The translations under genes and the position numbers were made by a program. 42,942 nucleotides of DNA from Asticcacaulis sp. GTDB lineage: Bacteria > Pseudomonadota > Alphaproteobacteria > Caulobacterales > Caulobacteraceae. The notes below the pieces were generated by a model. It saw only the letters and a program-made list of their open reading frames with translations. It had not been told where the DNA came from and made no database searches. Below, one piece after another: positions 34,534 through 42,942 of this stretch. The stretch covers positions 1 through 42,942 of the forward strand of contig NZ_JAIXSV010000099.1 in NCBI RefSeq assembly GCF_027484505.1, given 5' to 3'. Within the stretch, counting starts at the first letter, position 1. Each line of letters begins with the position of its first letter.

Positions 34534-35067
34534 ATGCTGACGTTTATTCTGGGCCTGATCGGCCTTGCCATTGCCGGGGTGCTGCTGGTCGCAGCCTTAC
34601 GGCCCAACCACTTCCGGCTTCAGCGCACGGCGACCATCGCGGCGTCGCCGGAAACCCTCTATGCCGAACTTGAAGACCTGCGCCGCTGGCAGACATGGTC
34701 GCCGTGGGAAGATATCGACCCGGCGCTGCGCCGTACCTATAGTGGCCCGGCCACCGGCACGGGATCTGTCTATGAGTGGGCGTCGGATAATGCCAAGGCC
34801 GGTGAAGGCCGCATGACCATCGCCGAAGCCCGTGTGCCCACCAAGCTGGTCATTCAACTCGACTTTATCAAACCCATCCGCGCCACCAATACCGCGGAAT
34901 TCACCCTGCAAGCGCAGGACGGTGGCACCGTGGTGACCTGGGCCATGTATGGACCATCCCCCTTTGTCTCGCGTCTGTTCGGCCTGATCTTCAATATGGA
35001 CAAGATGATCGGCGCCGATTTCGAAAAAGGCCTGTCACGCCTCAAAGCGCTGACGGAAAACCGATAA
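34534..35067 (+). CDS. Membrane-anchored SRPBCC protein (polyketide-cyclase type)
   Basis: 177 residues. One N-terminal membrane helix (about 2-22), then FRLQRTATIAASPETLYAEL, DLRRWQTWSPWEDIDPALRR and GPATGTGSVYEWASDNAKAG, which are typical of this SRPBCC subgroup. It ends IFNMDKMIGADFEKGLSRLK. Unlike the other SRPBCC genes here it belongs to the polyketide cyclase-like branch, not AHSA1. It starts ten bases after the tandem gene and is surely in the same operon. Confidence 0.88.
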   Translation: MLTFILGLIGLAIAGVLLVAALRPNHFRLQRTATIAASPETLYAELEDLRRWQTWSPWEDIDPALRRTYSGPATGTGSVYEWASDNAKAGEGRMTIAEARVPTKLVIQLDFIKPIRATNTAEFTLQAQDGGTVVTWAMYGPSPFVSRLFGLIFNMDKMIGADFEKGLSRLKALTENR

Positions 35068-35089
35068 ACCCCACAGAGGAGAAACTGCC

Positions 35090-35527
35090 GTGCGTATTGA
35101 TGTCTATCTGAGTTTCAATGGCCAATGCGCCGAAGCCTTCGCCTTTTATCAGTCCGTGCTGGGCGGTGAACTGATGACCTTCCCGTTTTCCGCCGCGCCC
35201 GACATGCCCGTCGATCCGGCCTTAAAGGACTGGGTCATGCACGCCACGCTGAACACCGGCGAAGGGATTATTCAGGGCGCGGACTGCCCGCCCGAATACG
35301 GCCCGGCCAACCCGTCCGGCTTCTGCGTGTCCATTCAGCCGCACACCGTCGAAGAAACGCAACGCATCTGGGACGGCCTGACGAAAGATGCGAAGGCGGT
35401 CAACATGCCGCTTGCGCCGACCTTCTGGTCGCCGATGTTCGGCATGTTTATCGACAAATATGGCCAGCCGTGGATGATCAATACGGTGGCTGACGAAGCC
35501 TTCGTCGCTGCCAACACCCCAAAATAA
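35090..35527 (+). CDS. VOC-family protein, PhnB-like
   Basis: 145 residues from GTG 35090, with GAGGAGA upstream. Glyoxalase/bleomycin-resistance-type fold: MRIDVYLSFNGQCAEAFAFY, VLGGELMTFPF, and FWSPMFGMFIDKYGQPWMIN near the end, which is typical of PhnB-like proteins. The metal-ligand pattern is not obvious, and these proteins are often annotated without a known reaction. It sits in the middle of the SRPBCC run, a common neighbourhood for such genes. Confidence 0.9.
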   Translation: MRIDVYLSFNGQCAEAFAFYQSVLGGELMTFPFSAAPDMPVDPALKDWVMHATLNTGEGIIQGADCPPEYGPANPSGFCVSIQPHTVEETQRIWDGLTKDAKAVNMPLAPTFWSPMFGMFIDKYGQPWMINTVADEAFVAANTPK

Positions 35528-35617
35528 AAACACATCCAAAACAAGAATCCTTGCCGCTCTTCCGTGACCCGGAAGGGAAGGGCGGCGCCTTGCCTGAATC
35601 TCAAAGGAAACGAAAAA

Positions 35618-36106
35618 ATGACCCCGCAACCCGCAACCCCGATTGCTGACCGTGAACTGGTGCTTGAGCGCGTATTGAAGGCCCCGCGCGCCCTTGTCTG
35701 GCGCTGCTGGACCGACCCGAAGCTGCTGGCCGAATGGTTCTGCCCCAAGCCGTGGTATATTGATCAGGTCGAACTGGACGTGCGCACAGGCGGCAGCAAT
35801 GCCTTCGTCATGCACGGCCCAAATGGCGAGGTCGTCCCCAATCGCGGCGTCTATCTCGAAGTCATCGAAAACGAAAAGCTGGTCCTGACCGACGCCTATG
35901 TGACGGCGTGGGAGCCCTCGGAAGCCCCGTTTATGACCGCTATCATCACGCTGGAAGACACGCCCGAAGGCCATACGCGCTATGTCGCCAAGGCTCTGCA
36001 CTGGTCGGTCGAAACCCGCAAGCAGCACGAACAGATGGGCTTTCATGAGGGCTGGGGTATCGCCACCGACCAGCTCGAAGCCCTCGCCCAATCCTTAAAC
36101 GCATAG
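35618..36106 (+). CDS. SRPBCC (AHSA1-like) protein
   Basis: 162 residues from ATG 35618 (AAAGGAAACGAAAAA upstream); an in-frame start 54 bases earlier is not supported. AHSA1 pattern: LVLERVLKAPRALVWRCWTD, PKLLAEWFCPKPW, then GVYLEVIENEKLVLTD and a helix QMGFHEGWGIATDQLEALAQ. One module of the fold. Ninety bases separate it from the VOC gene; no terminator is seen between them. Confidence 0.9.
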   Translation: MTPQPATPIADRELVLERVLKAPRALVWRCWTDPKLLAEWFCPKPWYIDQVELDVRTGGSNAFVMHGPNGEVVPNRGVYLEVIENEKLVLTDAYVTAWEPSEAPFMTAIITLEDTPEGHTRYVAKALHWSVETRKQHEQMGFHEGWGIATDQLEALAQSLNA

Positions 36107-36113
36107 GTGACCC

Positions 36114-36251
36114 ATGCGCCTTTTACCCTTCAGCTTCGGCCTTCTGGTGATGAATGCCGGACTGACCACCTGTTCGCAGCCCGCGGCGGAGAAGGTGTCT
36201 GACGTTCGGACTCTCAGGCCCGCCACCGTCCTGCCGCTTAAAACGAAATAA
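36114..36251 (+). CDS. Small lipoprotein (45 aa)
   Basis: Frame ATG CGC CTT TTA ... TAA, MRLLPFSFGLLVMNAGLTTC followed by a 25-residue polar tail ending LPLKTK. The hydrophobic segment ends in a lipobox-like LTTC, which fits signal peptidase II processing at Cys20. It begins seven bases after the upstream SRPBCC stop and ends 12 bases before the next SRPBCC start, so it lies inside the operon. Too short to assign; a real gene is likely from position and lipobox. Confidence 0.55.
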   Translation: MRLLPFSFGLLVMNAGLTTCSQPAAEKVSDVRTLRPATVLPLKTK

Positions 36252-36263
36252 GGGAGACGCCCC

Positions 36264-36746
36264 ATGACCCGCTCAATGACCCCGCACACTATGAGCCTGA
36301 CGCGCGACCTGGCCTTTCCGGTCGAAACCGTCTTCAAGGCGTGGTCGGACCCTGCGGCCAAGGCCCAGTGGTTCACCGGCCCGCCGGACTGGGACAGCGA
36401 CCCGCATGAGCTTGATTTCCGCGTCGGCGGGCATGAGCGCAGCAGCGGTGGCCCCAAGGGCCAGCCGCGCCACATCATGTCGGCCGTCTTTCACGATATT
36501 GTGCCGCCCGAAGGGGGGCCCGAAGACACGGTAGCGCGCATTATCTCCAGCTTCACCATGCACGTGGGGGACACCCTGCTCACCGCTTCGTTGATGACCC
36601 TGGAATTCACCACCACGGCGACCGGTTCACGGTTGGACCTGACCGAACAACTGGCCTTCCTCGACGGCTGCGACCACATTGCGGATCGTGAGGCCGGGAC
36701 CAATGGCCTGCTCGATATGCTGGAAGCGTGGCTCAACCGGCAATGA
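36264..36746 (+). CDS. SRPBCC (AHSA1-like) protein
   Basis: 160 residues from ATG 36264, AGGGAGA upstream. AHSA1 pattern: LTRDLAFPVETVFKAWSDPA, KAQWFTGPPDW, DFRVGGHERSSGGPKG and a C-terminal helix AGTNGLLDMLEAWL. It is the fifth SRPBCC module in the run. Last gene of the ArsR-led cluster; 108 bases follow before the next gene. Confidence 0.9.
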   Translation: MTRSMTPHTMSLTRDLAFPVETVFKAWSDPAAKAQWFTGPPDWDSDPHELDFRVGGHERSSGGPKGQPRHIMSAVFHDIVPPEGGPEDTVARIISSFTMHVGDTLLTASLMTLEFTTTATGSRLDLTEQLAFLDGCDHIADREAGTNGLLDMLEAWLNRQ

Positions 36747-36854
36747 CCATGACCTGATCTGTCTCTGCCATCAGAGGGCGGCTAAAGTGGTTGCGTATTT
36801 CAGGCGCTATCGCAGCGGTTGCTCATGCAAGTGGTGTAGATTAAGGTGGTGGCC

Positions 36855-37502
36855 ATGACCGCACCTCTTAGCCAAGCCATTGAAAATCTTTACGAGGCTT
36901 TTGAAGCGCCGCGCCCAAGGCATATTGACGGTTGCCCGTGTTGTTCGGATCGCAAGAAAGTACGTAATGATCACAAGCCGTTACGTGAATTGACGGGCGA
37001 CGATCTTGGCGCTTACACCGTGTCCTTGTTTCTGACAGTGGGTAGTGTGGTGGACTTCAAATACTATCTGCCGCGGATTTTTGAAATCAGCACCGCCGAT
37101 GAGGATTGGTGGCCATCCGTCGAAATCGTACTCGACAAGCTGCGGCTTGGTGAGTGGCTAAAATGGCCACAGTTTGAGAAGCAAGCCGTTCAGACTTTTC
37201 TCGACAGTTGGTTCCAGGAACGCCTTGATGACACAACTTCGGAAATAGACGAGTTTAATCTGGATCAACGCCTCGATGATTTGTTGTGTGGGCTTTCAAA
37301 AGCGGGAATCGCTTTGAAGCCATATCTCAATCGCTTATCGACATATGAAAAGGCCTTGAAGGCTGTCTGGCATGTGAACGCCGATACACTGGAAAGCCGT
37401 AACCGCCTATCCAATGCTTTTTGGGAGGCGGACTCAAAAGATGCCAACGAGGTCATGGCTTTCCTTAGGTCGCCTGAGGTTCAGGCTATTGTGAAAGCCT
37501 AA
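36855..37502 (+). CDS. Hypothetical protein with CPCC motif
   Basis: 215 residues from ATG 36855 (AAGGTGG just upstream; GTG codons at 36846 and 36849 are alternatives). HIDGCPCCSDRKK near residue 27 suggests a small metal site. Then TVGSVVDFKYYLPRIFEIST and a helical, acidic remainder. I recall similar uncharacterised proteins with the DGCPCC ... TVG ... DFxYFLPR pattern but no function. Cytoplasmic. Its stop overlaps the convergent LytTR gene stop (37499-37502). A+T content is somewhat higher than in its neighbours. Confidence 0.8.
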   Translation: MTAPLSQAIENLYEAFEAPRPRHIDGCPCCSDRKKVRNDHKPLRELTGDDLGAYTVSLFLTVGSVVDFKYYLPRIFEISTADEDWWPSVEIVLDKLRLGEWLKWPQFEKQAVQTFLDSWFQERLDDTTSEIDEFNLDQRLDDLLCGLSKAGIALKPYLNRLSTYEKALKAVWHVNADTLESRNRLSNAFWEADSKDANEVMAFLRSPEVQAIVKA

Positions 37503-38356
37503 ATCCACCCGTCGGCCTTCAGCACCTTCTGATAGGAGCGGCTGACGGGGGCTTCGATATCGCCGCGCAGGGTGAGGCTGACGCGCCCGTCCTGCCGGCG
37601 GATGTCTTCGATGGCGTCGCGGGCCACCCACCACGAACGGTGCGTCTGAGAGCCTTCGATCCCTTCCAGTTCACGGATGGCGTCGTAAAGCCGCATCAGG
37701 ATCAGCGTGCTTCCGGCGCTGGTGTGCACCCGCAGATAATGGTCCTCAGCCGACAGAGCGTAGATGTCGGCCTTCTGATGCTTGAACGGCAAGCGCTCAC
37801 GAAAGGCCACGCGCGCCGGATCAGCCGGGGTTTCGCGTTCGGTGGGCGGGGGTGCCGCGAAGGCATGGCTTTGCTGCGGTTCGCGGTTGCTCAGCACATT
37901 CAGCGTCGTCATGGCAGCGGAGATAACGCCGACCGGCACAAAGAAGCGCGGATAGAGGGCGATGTCCCAGCGCATATGGCCAAACAGGGGGGTGATGGCC
38001 CACACGGCCAGCGAAATGGATGGCGTCAGAAGCACGGTCAGCACGAGGCCATACAGCCACGGTCGCCCTTCCAGATGCAGACGGTGGCGGATCACCTGCA
38101 TGCCAAAACGATCGACGCCCACCGCCACCAGTGACCCGGCCAGCATCAGCGCCGCCCAGTAAACGAAGCGCATCACAAAGGGAATCTGACCGGTATTGAA
38201 GGCATTAATCAGGCTGAGGAACAGGGCCATGCCCAGCGAGGCCGCCAGTATGCGCCCGACCCCGGACAGGGTTTCCGACCAGGCGGGCTGTGCATTTGGC
38301 GAAGCGTGAACGGTCGATCCCGTCGTTTCGCGCAGTGACGCCTTCTGTTCGCGCAT
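37499..38356 (-). CDS. Membrane-bound LytTR transcriptional regulator
   Basis: 285 residues from ATG 38354-38356 (GGGAG four bases upstream); an upstream start adding 19 residues is less likely. Four membrane helices (about 35-170), then a LytTR DNA-binding domain in the last 100 residues (KADIYALSAEDHYLRVHTSA, LMRLYDAIRELEGIEG, THRSWWVARDAIEDI). No receiver domain, so the signal probably reaches it through the membrane part. Such MHYT- or ABC-less membrane LytTR proteins often regulate an adjacent membrane gene. The divergent DUF2306 gene is a candidate target. Confidence 0.9.
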   Translation of the reverse strand: MREQKASLRETTGSTVHASPNAQPAWSETLSGVGRILAASLGMALFLSLINAFNTGQIPFVMRFVYWAALMLAGSLVAVGVDRFGMQVIRHRLHLEGRPWLYGLVLTVLLTPSISLAVWAITPLFGHMRWDIALYPRFFVPVGVISAAMTTLNVLSNREPQQSHAFAAPPPTERETPADPARVAFRERLPFKHQKADIYALSAEDHYLRVHTSAGSTLILMRLYDAIRELEGIEGSQTHRSWWVARDAIEDIRRQDGRVSLTLRGDIEAPVSRSYQKVLKADGWI

Positions 38357-38437
38357 CCGTCTCCCCGTAGCCGATAAGCCCAGTCTAATTGCCGTGAAGC
38401 GGTCGCAACGCACAAGTCAATTTTCACGGAATTTCCC

Positions 38438-38998
38438 ATGTCTTCGCATCAATCTACGCCCAAACGAGCCTATGCCTATTCGTTCGTTTGGAAGTTCATC
38501 AGCGCTCTGGCTTTGACCGGCGGTCTCATATTGATTTCGGTGCTGGTGTCCGGCGGTGATTTCAGCGGACTGACCCGCCTTTTTGAAAACGCGCATCTGC
38601 ACGCTCCGAACCTGCGCGCCATTGCCGAGTCGTCACTGGCCACGCAAATCCATCTGAGCGCGGCGATTACGGCCTTTATTATAGGTCTCTATCAGTTGCT
38701 GGGGCCGAAGGGGCGCACGCCGCACCGTCTGCTGGGCTACATCTGGCTGGCGCTCATGCTGACGGCGGCAATTTCCAGCTTCTGGCTGCGCGGGCTCAAC
38801 CACGGTATGTTCAGCTTTATTCATATCCTGTCGGGCTGGACGGTGGTGGTGGCGCCGATGATCCTTTATGCGGCGCGCACCAAAAACATCAAACGCCATC
38901 GCAATATGGCCACGGGCCTGTTTATGGGTGGGTTGGTTGTGGCGGGCCTGTTTGCCTTTATGCCGGGCCGCCTGCTGTGGCATGTGTTTTTCGGATAA
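38438..38998 (+). CDS. DUF2306 membrane protein
   Basis: 186 residues with four or five membrane helices. DUF2306 pattern: ATQIHLSAAITAFIIGLYQL, PKGRTPHRLLGYIWLALM, SFIHILSGWTVVVAPMILYA and KRHRNMATGLFMGGLVVAGL, with conserved histidines facing the membrane, possibly heme or metal ligands. Function undefined. It is divergent from the LytTR gene with about 80 bases between starts, which suggests shared regulation. Confidence 0.88.
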   Translation: MSSHQSTPKRAYAYSFVWKFISALALTGGLILISVLVSGGDFSGLTRLFENAHLHAPNLRAIAESSLATQIHLSAAITAFIIGLYQLLGPKGRTPHRLLGYIWLALMLTAAISSFWLRGLNHGMFSFIHILSGWTVVVAPMILYAARTKNIKRHRNMATGLFMGGLVVAGLFAFMPGRLLWHVFFG

Positions 38999-39079
38999 CC
39001 AGAATAACCCGCCTTAAGCGTTTTGATTTTGAAAACGACGTGCTAGGTTTGGTTTCGAAATGGCGGCGGGACCAGCAAG

Positions 39080-40360
39080 ATGACCGATCAGACGCAACCG
39101 GCCTCTCCGGGATGGAAAACGCACCTCTGTCTGGTCCTGCTGCTGATCGTCTATGTCTTCAACTTTGTTGATCGCCAGATTCTCTCCATCCTCGCTCAGC
39201 CGATCAAGGCCGAGCTGAACCTGACCGATGCGCAACTGGGCTGGCTGGGCGGGTTTGCCTTTGCCTTCGTCTATACCCTGCTGGGTATTCCGGCAGCGAT
39301 TATCGCGCAGAGGGTCGGGCGGGTGCGCCTGATCACAGCGGCCCTGCTGGTGTGGAGCGCGGCCACGGCAGCCTGTGGTCTGGCCACCTCGTGGCTTACG
39401 CTCGCCTTGGGGCGGTTTGGCGTCGGCGTCGGTGAGGCGGGCGGTGTCGCGCCGTCACAAAGCCTGATCAGCGACCTCTATCCGCCGGCCCATCGCGCCA
39501 GAGCCATGGCGGTCTTTTCGCTGGGCGTGCCGCTGGGGTCAGGGCTGGGCATTATGTTCGGCGGGCTTCTGGCAGCGACCTTCGACTGGCGGCACGCCTT
39601 CGTGACCATTGGTCTGGCGGGTGTGCTGTTTGCCCCGCTGTTCTTCTTCGGCACGCGTCGTCATGAGCCCCGGACTCAGGCCGATCCGGTCCCGGCGCGC
39701 GATCGTCTGCGCCGCCTGATGCGCAACCGCTCACTATGGCTGATTTCGCTGGGTGCGTCGCTGTCTTCGGTGATTGGCTATGGGCTGATGTTCTGGCTGC
39801 CCTCGGTCTTTATGCGCTCATTCAAAGCGACGCTGATGTCGGCCTCTTTCAGCTTTGGTCTGATCGTGCTGATCGGCGGGGCTATCGGTATTCTGGGCGG
39901 CGGGTTTGTCGCGGATCGTTTAGGCGCGAAATCGCCGCGCGCCTTCGCGCTGGTGCCCGCAGTGGCTTATCTTCTGTGCATCCCGACCTACGGGCTGGTG
40001 CTGCTGATGCCGGGTCTGGCCTTCGATACGGCGGCAGGGTTTGCTTTGCTGATCCTCGCTCAGGCGCTGGGTCTGGTGTGGATGGGGCCGGTGATCGCCA
40101 GCCTGCACCACGTGGTCGAGCCGCATGACCGCGCGCTGGCCTCAGCCGTGTTTCTGTTCGTCACCAATATCATCGGTCTCGGCTTCGGCTCATGGATTAT
40201 GGGCGCGATTTCGGATTATTTATCATATAATTATGCGGCAAATGCGTTGAAAATGGCTGTGACTGGCGGCCTTGCCTTCTACGCGCTGGGGGCCGCGTGT
40301 TTTCTTCTGACAGCGCTTACCCTTAAGTCAGACTGGAAAACGGCCCCGATTTCCGTCTGA
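39080..40360 (+). CDS. MFS transporter, spinster-like
   Basis: 426 residues, 12 membrane helices. It starts [20 protein letters not shown], the usual opening of the spinster-type group. [20 protein letters not shown] is the loop 2-3 motif, and [20 protein letters not shown] is typical of helix 4. It probably moves organic acids or lipids; the substrate is unknown. It stands alone: the gap to sucC is 194 bases and contains promoters. Confidence 0.92.
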   Translation: MTDQTQPASPGWKTHLCLVLLLIVYVFNFVDRQILSILAQPIKAELNLTDAQLGWLGGFAFAFVYTLLGIPAAIIAQRVGRVRLITAALLVWSAATAACGLATSWLTLALGRFGVGVGEAGGVAPSQSLISDLYPPAHRARAMAVFSLGVPLGSGLGIMFGGLLAATFDWRHAFVTIGLAGVLFAPLFFFGTRRHEPRTQADPVPARDRLRRLMRNRSLWLISLGASLSSVIGYGLMFWLPSVFMRSFKATLMSASFSFGLIVLIGGAIGILGGGFVADRLGAKSPRAFALVPAVAYLLCIPTYGLVLLMPGLAFDTAAGFALLILAQALGLVWMGPVIASLHHVVEPHDRALASAVFLFVTNIIGLGFGSWIMGAISDYLSYNYAANALKMAVTGGLAFYALGAACFLLTALTLKSDWKTAPISV

Positions 40361-40398
40361 GCCCGCCGCGACAGTGGCAAAAATCAGCGATCTTGCGG

Positions 40399-40427
40399 TT
40401 GCACAACGCCGGACGGGTCTTTATAAC
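40399..40427 (+). promoter_or_regulatory. Candidate sucC promoter P2 (distal)
   Basis: TTGCAC, 17 bases, TATAAC, about 130 bases before the sucC ATG. Good match to a sigma-70 promoter and the only one of this type in the gap. Confidence 0.45.
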
Positions 40428-40493
40428 CCCACCCCGTCGGTGCGGGCAAAGACGTCCGTGCCCCCAAGGTCGCCGAGCTGTGCGCCGCACGGC

Positions 40494-40522
40494 TTGTATT
40501 TCCTCGCTGGTATCGCTAACAC
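40494..40522 (+). promoter_or_regulatory. Candidate sucC promoter P1 (same as sdh promoter)
   Basis: TTGTATT, 14 bases, GCTAACAC. The 12 bases TATCGCTAACAC (40511-40522) are identical to 16731-16742 before sdhC, at the same distance from TTGT. It would start transcription about 30 bases before the sucC ATG. Confidence 0.55.
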
Positions 40523-40554
40523 GGGCCAGCATCCCATTTGATAAGACCGGTTCC

Positions 40555-41757
<1,203 letters not shown>

Positions 41758-41767
41758 GGTTAGAGCA

Positions 41768-42652
41768 ATGTCTGTACTGATCAATTCGCAAACCAAGGTC
41801 ATCACGCAGGGCTTCACCGGCGCGCAAGGCACCTTCCACTCCGAACAGGCCATTGCCTACGGCACCAAGGTCGTTGGCGGCGTGACCCCCGGCAAGGGCG
41901 GCACCACCCATATCGGCCTGCCGGTGTTTGACTCTGTGGCCGAAGCCAAGGAGCGCACGGGTGCCGATGCTTCGGCCATCTACGTGCCGCCGCCCTTCGC
42001 GGCCGACGCCATCCTGGAAGCCATCGAAGCCGAAATCCCGCTGATCGTCTGCATCACCGAAGGCATTCCGGTGCTGGACATGGTGAAGGTGAAGCGCGCC
42101 CTGTCGGGTTCCAAGTCGCGCCTGATCGGGCCGAACTGCCCCGGCGTCCTGACGCCCAACGAGTGCAAGATCGGCATCATGCCGGGCAATATCTTCTCCA
42201 AGGGCTCGGTCGGCGTCGTTTCGCGTTCGGGCACGCTCACCTATGAAGCCGTGTTCCAGACGACCAATGCCGGTCTGGGTCAAACGACTGCCGTCGGCAT
42301 TGGTGGTGACCCGGTCAAGGGCACCGAGTTCATCGACGTGCTGGAAATGTTCCTGGCGGACGACGAAACCAAGTCGATCATCATGATCGGTGAAATCGGC
42401 GGTTCGGCCGAAGAAGACGCCGCTCAGTTCCTGATCGACGAAGCCAAGCGCGGCCGTAAAAAGCCGATGGCCGGCTTCATCGCGGGCCGCACGGCGCCTC
42501 CGGGCCGCCGCATGGGCCACGCCGGTGCCATCATCTCAGGTGGCAAGGGCGGCGCGGAAGACAAGATCGCGGCCATGGAAGCGGCGGGCATCAAGGTGTC
42601 TCCGTCTCCGGCGGCGCTCGGCGAAACCCTCCTCAGCGTGCTGAAGGGTTAA
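41768..42652 (+). CDS. sucD: Succinyl-CoA ligase subunit alpha
   Basis: 294 residues. CoA-binding domain: [29 protein letters not shown] and [12 protein letters not shown]. The phosphorylated histidine is in [14 protein letters not shown], near residue 250. Forms the heterodimer or heterotetramer with SucC. It starts ten bases after the sucC stop. In many alphaproteobacteria sucA follows; here a repeat-rich region begins directly, so any sucAB genes are beyond the window edge or elsewhere. Confidence 0.98.
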   Translation: MSVLINSQTKVITQGFTGAQGTFHSEQAIAYGTKVVGGVTPGKGGTTHIGLPVFDSVAEAKERTGADASAIYVPPPFAADAILEAIEAEIPLIVCITEGIPVLDMVKVKRALSGSKSRLIGPNCPGVLTPNECKIGIMPGNIFSKGSVGVVSRSGTLTYEAVFQTTNAGLGQTTAVGIGGDPVKGTEFIDVLEMFLADDETKSIIMIGEIGGSAEEDAAQFLIDEAKRGRKKPMAGFIAGRTAPPGRRMGHAGAIISGGKGGAEDKIAAMEAAGIKVSPSPAALGETLLSVLKG

Positions 42653-42658
42653 GACCTG

Positions 42659-42708
42659 TTATACCTCCCCAGCTTGCTGGGGAGGGGGACCACGAAGTGG
42701 TGGAGGGG
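42659..42708 (+). repeat. Dispersed palindromic repeat, copy B
   Basis: TTATACCTCCCCAGC-TT-GCTGGGGAGGGGG, then ACCAC-GAA-GTGGT and GGAGGGGGC. The first 29 bases equal copy A on the opposite strand at 5715-5687. It starts seven bases after the sucD stop and may double as its 3' hairpin. Confidence 0.75.
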
Positions 42709-42785
42709 GCGAGTCTCAGACTCTGCCCTCTTCGTCATTTTAGATCGGTATGATTTTAGGTTGAAACAACACCTCACTTTAGCAC

Positions 42786-42925
42786 CTCCCCTGATTTCAG
42801 GGGAGCCGGGCGGCCGGTGCCGCTGGCCCGAAGGGCCGGGTGGGGTTAAAGCAGCGGTATTTAACCCCACCGTCTTTGACGCCTGAGCGGCGTCAAATCC
42901 ACCTCCCCTGAAATCAGGGGAGGTG
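42786..42925. repeat. Composite palindromic element after sucD
   Basis: Bounded by two related palindromes: CTCCCCTGA-TT-TCAGGGGAG (42786-42805) and CACCTCCCCTGA-AA-TCAGGGGAGGTG (42900-42925). Between them lie GGTGGGGTTAAA (42839-42850) with TTTAACCCCACC (42860-42871), and TTTGACGCC-TGAGC-GGCGTCAAA (42875-42897). No gene is visible from 42653 to the end of the window. A REP/MITE-type element is likely. Confidence 0.65.
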
Positions 42926-42942
42926 CTTGAATTACGATTCCA

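Overview
The window looks like chromosomal DNA of a Caulobacterales alphaproteobacterium, possibly Asticcacaulis-like (inference). GC is high. It carries a DivL-type cell-cycle kinase with tyrosine in place of the phospho-acceptor histidine, GANTC (CcrM) sites cluster upstream of that gene, and there is a RegB/RegA/SenC redox set and an alphaproteobacterial sdhCDAB operon. Almost everything is core metabolism. No rRNA, tRNA, CRISPR array, phage or classical IS transposase was seen.

Layout. 1-165: 5' end of an unidentified minus-strand gene with a 10-bp-arm palindrome upstream. 166-5569: a secreted ankyrin protein and glmS on the minus strand, divergent from glmM; both enzymes make UDP-GlcNAc precursors, and glmM carries an in-frame N-terminal DNA-binding-like extension. 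5570-7996: repeat, terminator, rpsP, ffh and a highly structured stretch upstream of ffh. 8014-16558: glycosyltransferase, small protein, alaC-like aminotransferase with a terminator in its leader, metallophosphoesterase, GNAT, mdh, HIT protein, an AT-rich hypothetical and a very Lys/Ala/Thr-rich exported protein. 16559-20817: sdhCDAB and a [2Fe-2S] ferredoxin. 20838-21191: an ORF-less repeat element against a truncated HPP-family fragment. 21280-26319: creD-like gene, divL, and an SdpI/SdpR-like pair. 26320-27602: palindromic repeats, a hypothetical, and a GxxExxY nuclease-like gene between perfect 28-bp inverted repeats. 27608-30371: regA, regB, senC. 30379-33119: YdeI-like protein, PHB depolymerase, YgjP-like metallopeptidase. 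33140-36746: an ArsR-led run with four genes carrying five SRPBCC modules, plus a VOC protein and a small lipoprotein. 36855-40360: hypothetical, LytTR regulator, DUF2306 protein, MFS transporter. 40361-42652: sucCD. 42653-end: dense palindromic repeats.

How the genes work together. mdh, sdhCDAB and sucCD supply three TCA-cycle steps. The sdh and suc operons share a promoter-like block (TTGT, fixed spacing, then a 12-bp identical segment ending GCTAACAC), which suggests common transcription. RegBA and SenC link respiration to redox state and copper delivery to oxidase. The most unusual items are the HTH-GlmM fusion opposite glmS, and the GxxExxY cassette with its 28-bp terminal repeats in a palindromic site between two convergent genes, together with its ORF-less relative about 6 kb away.
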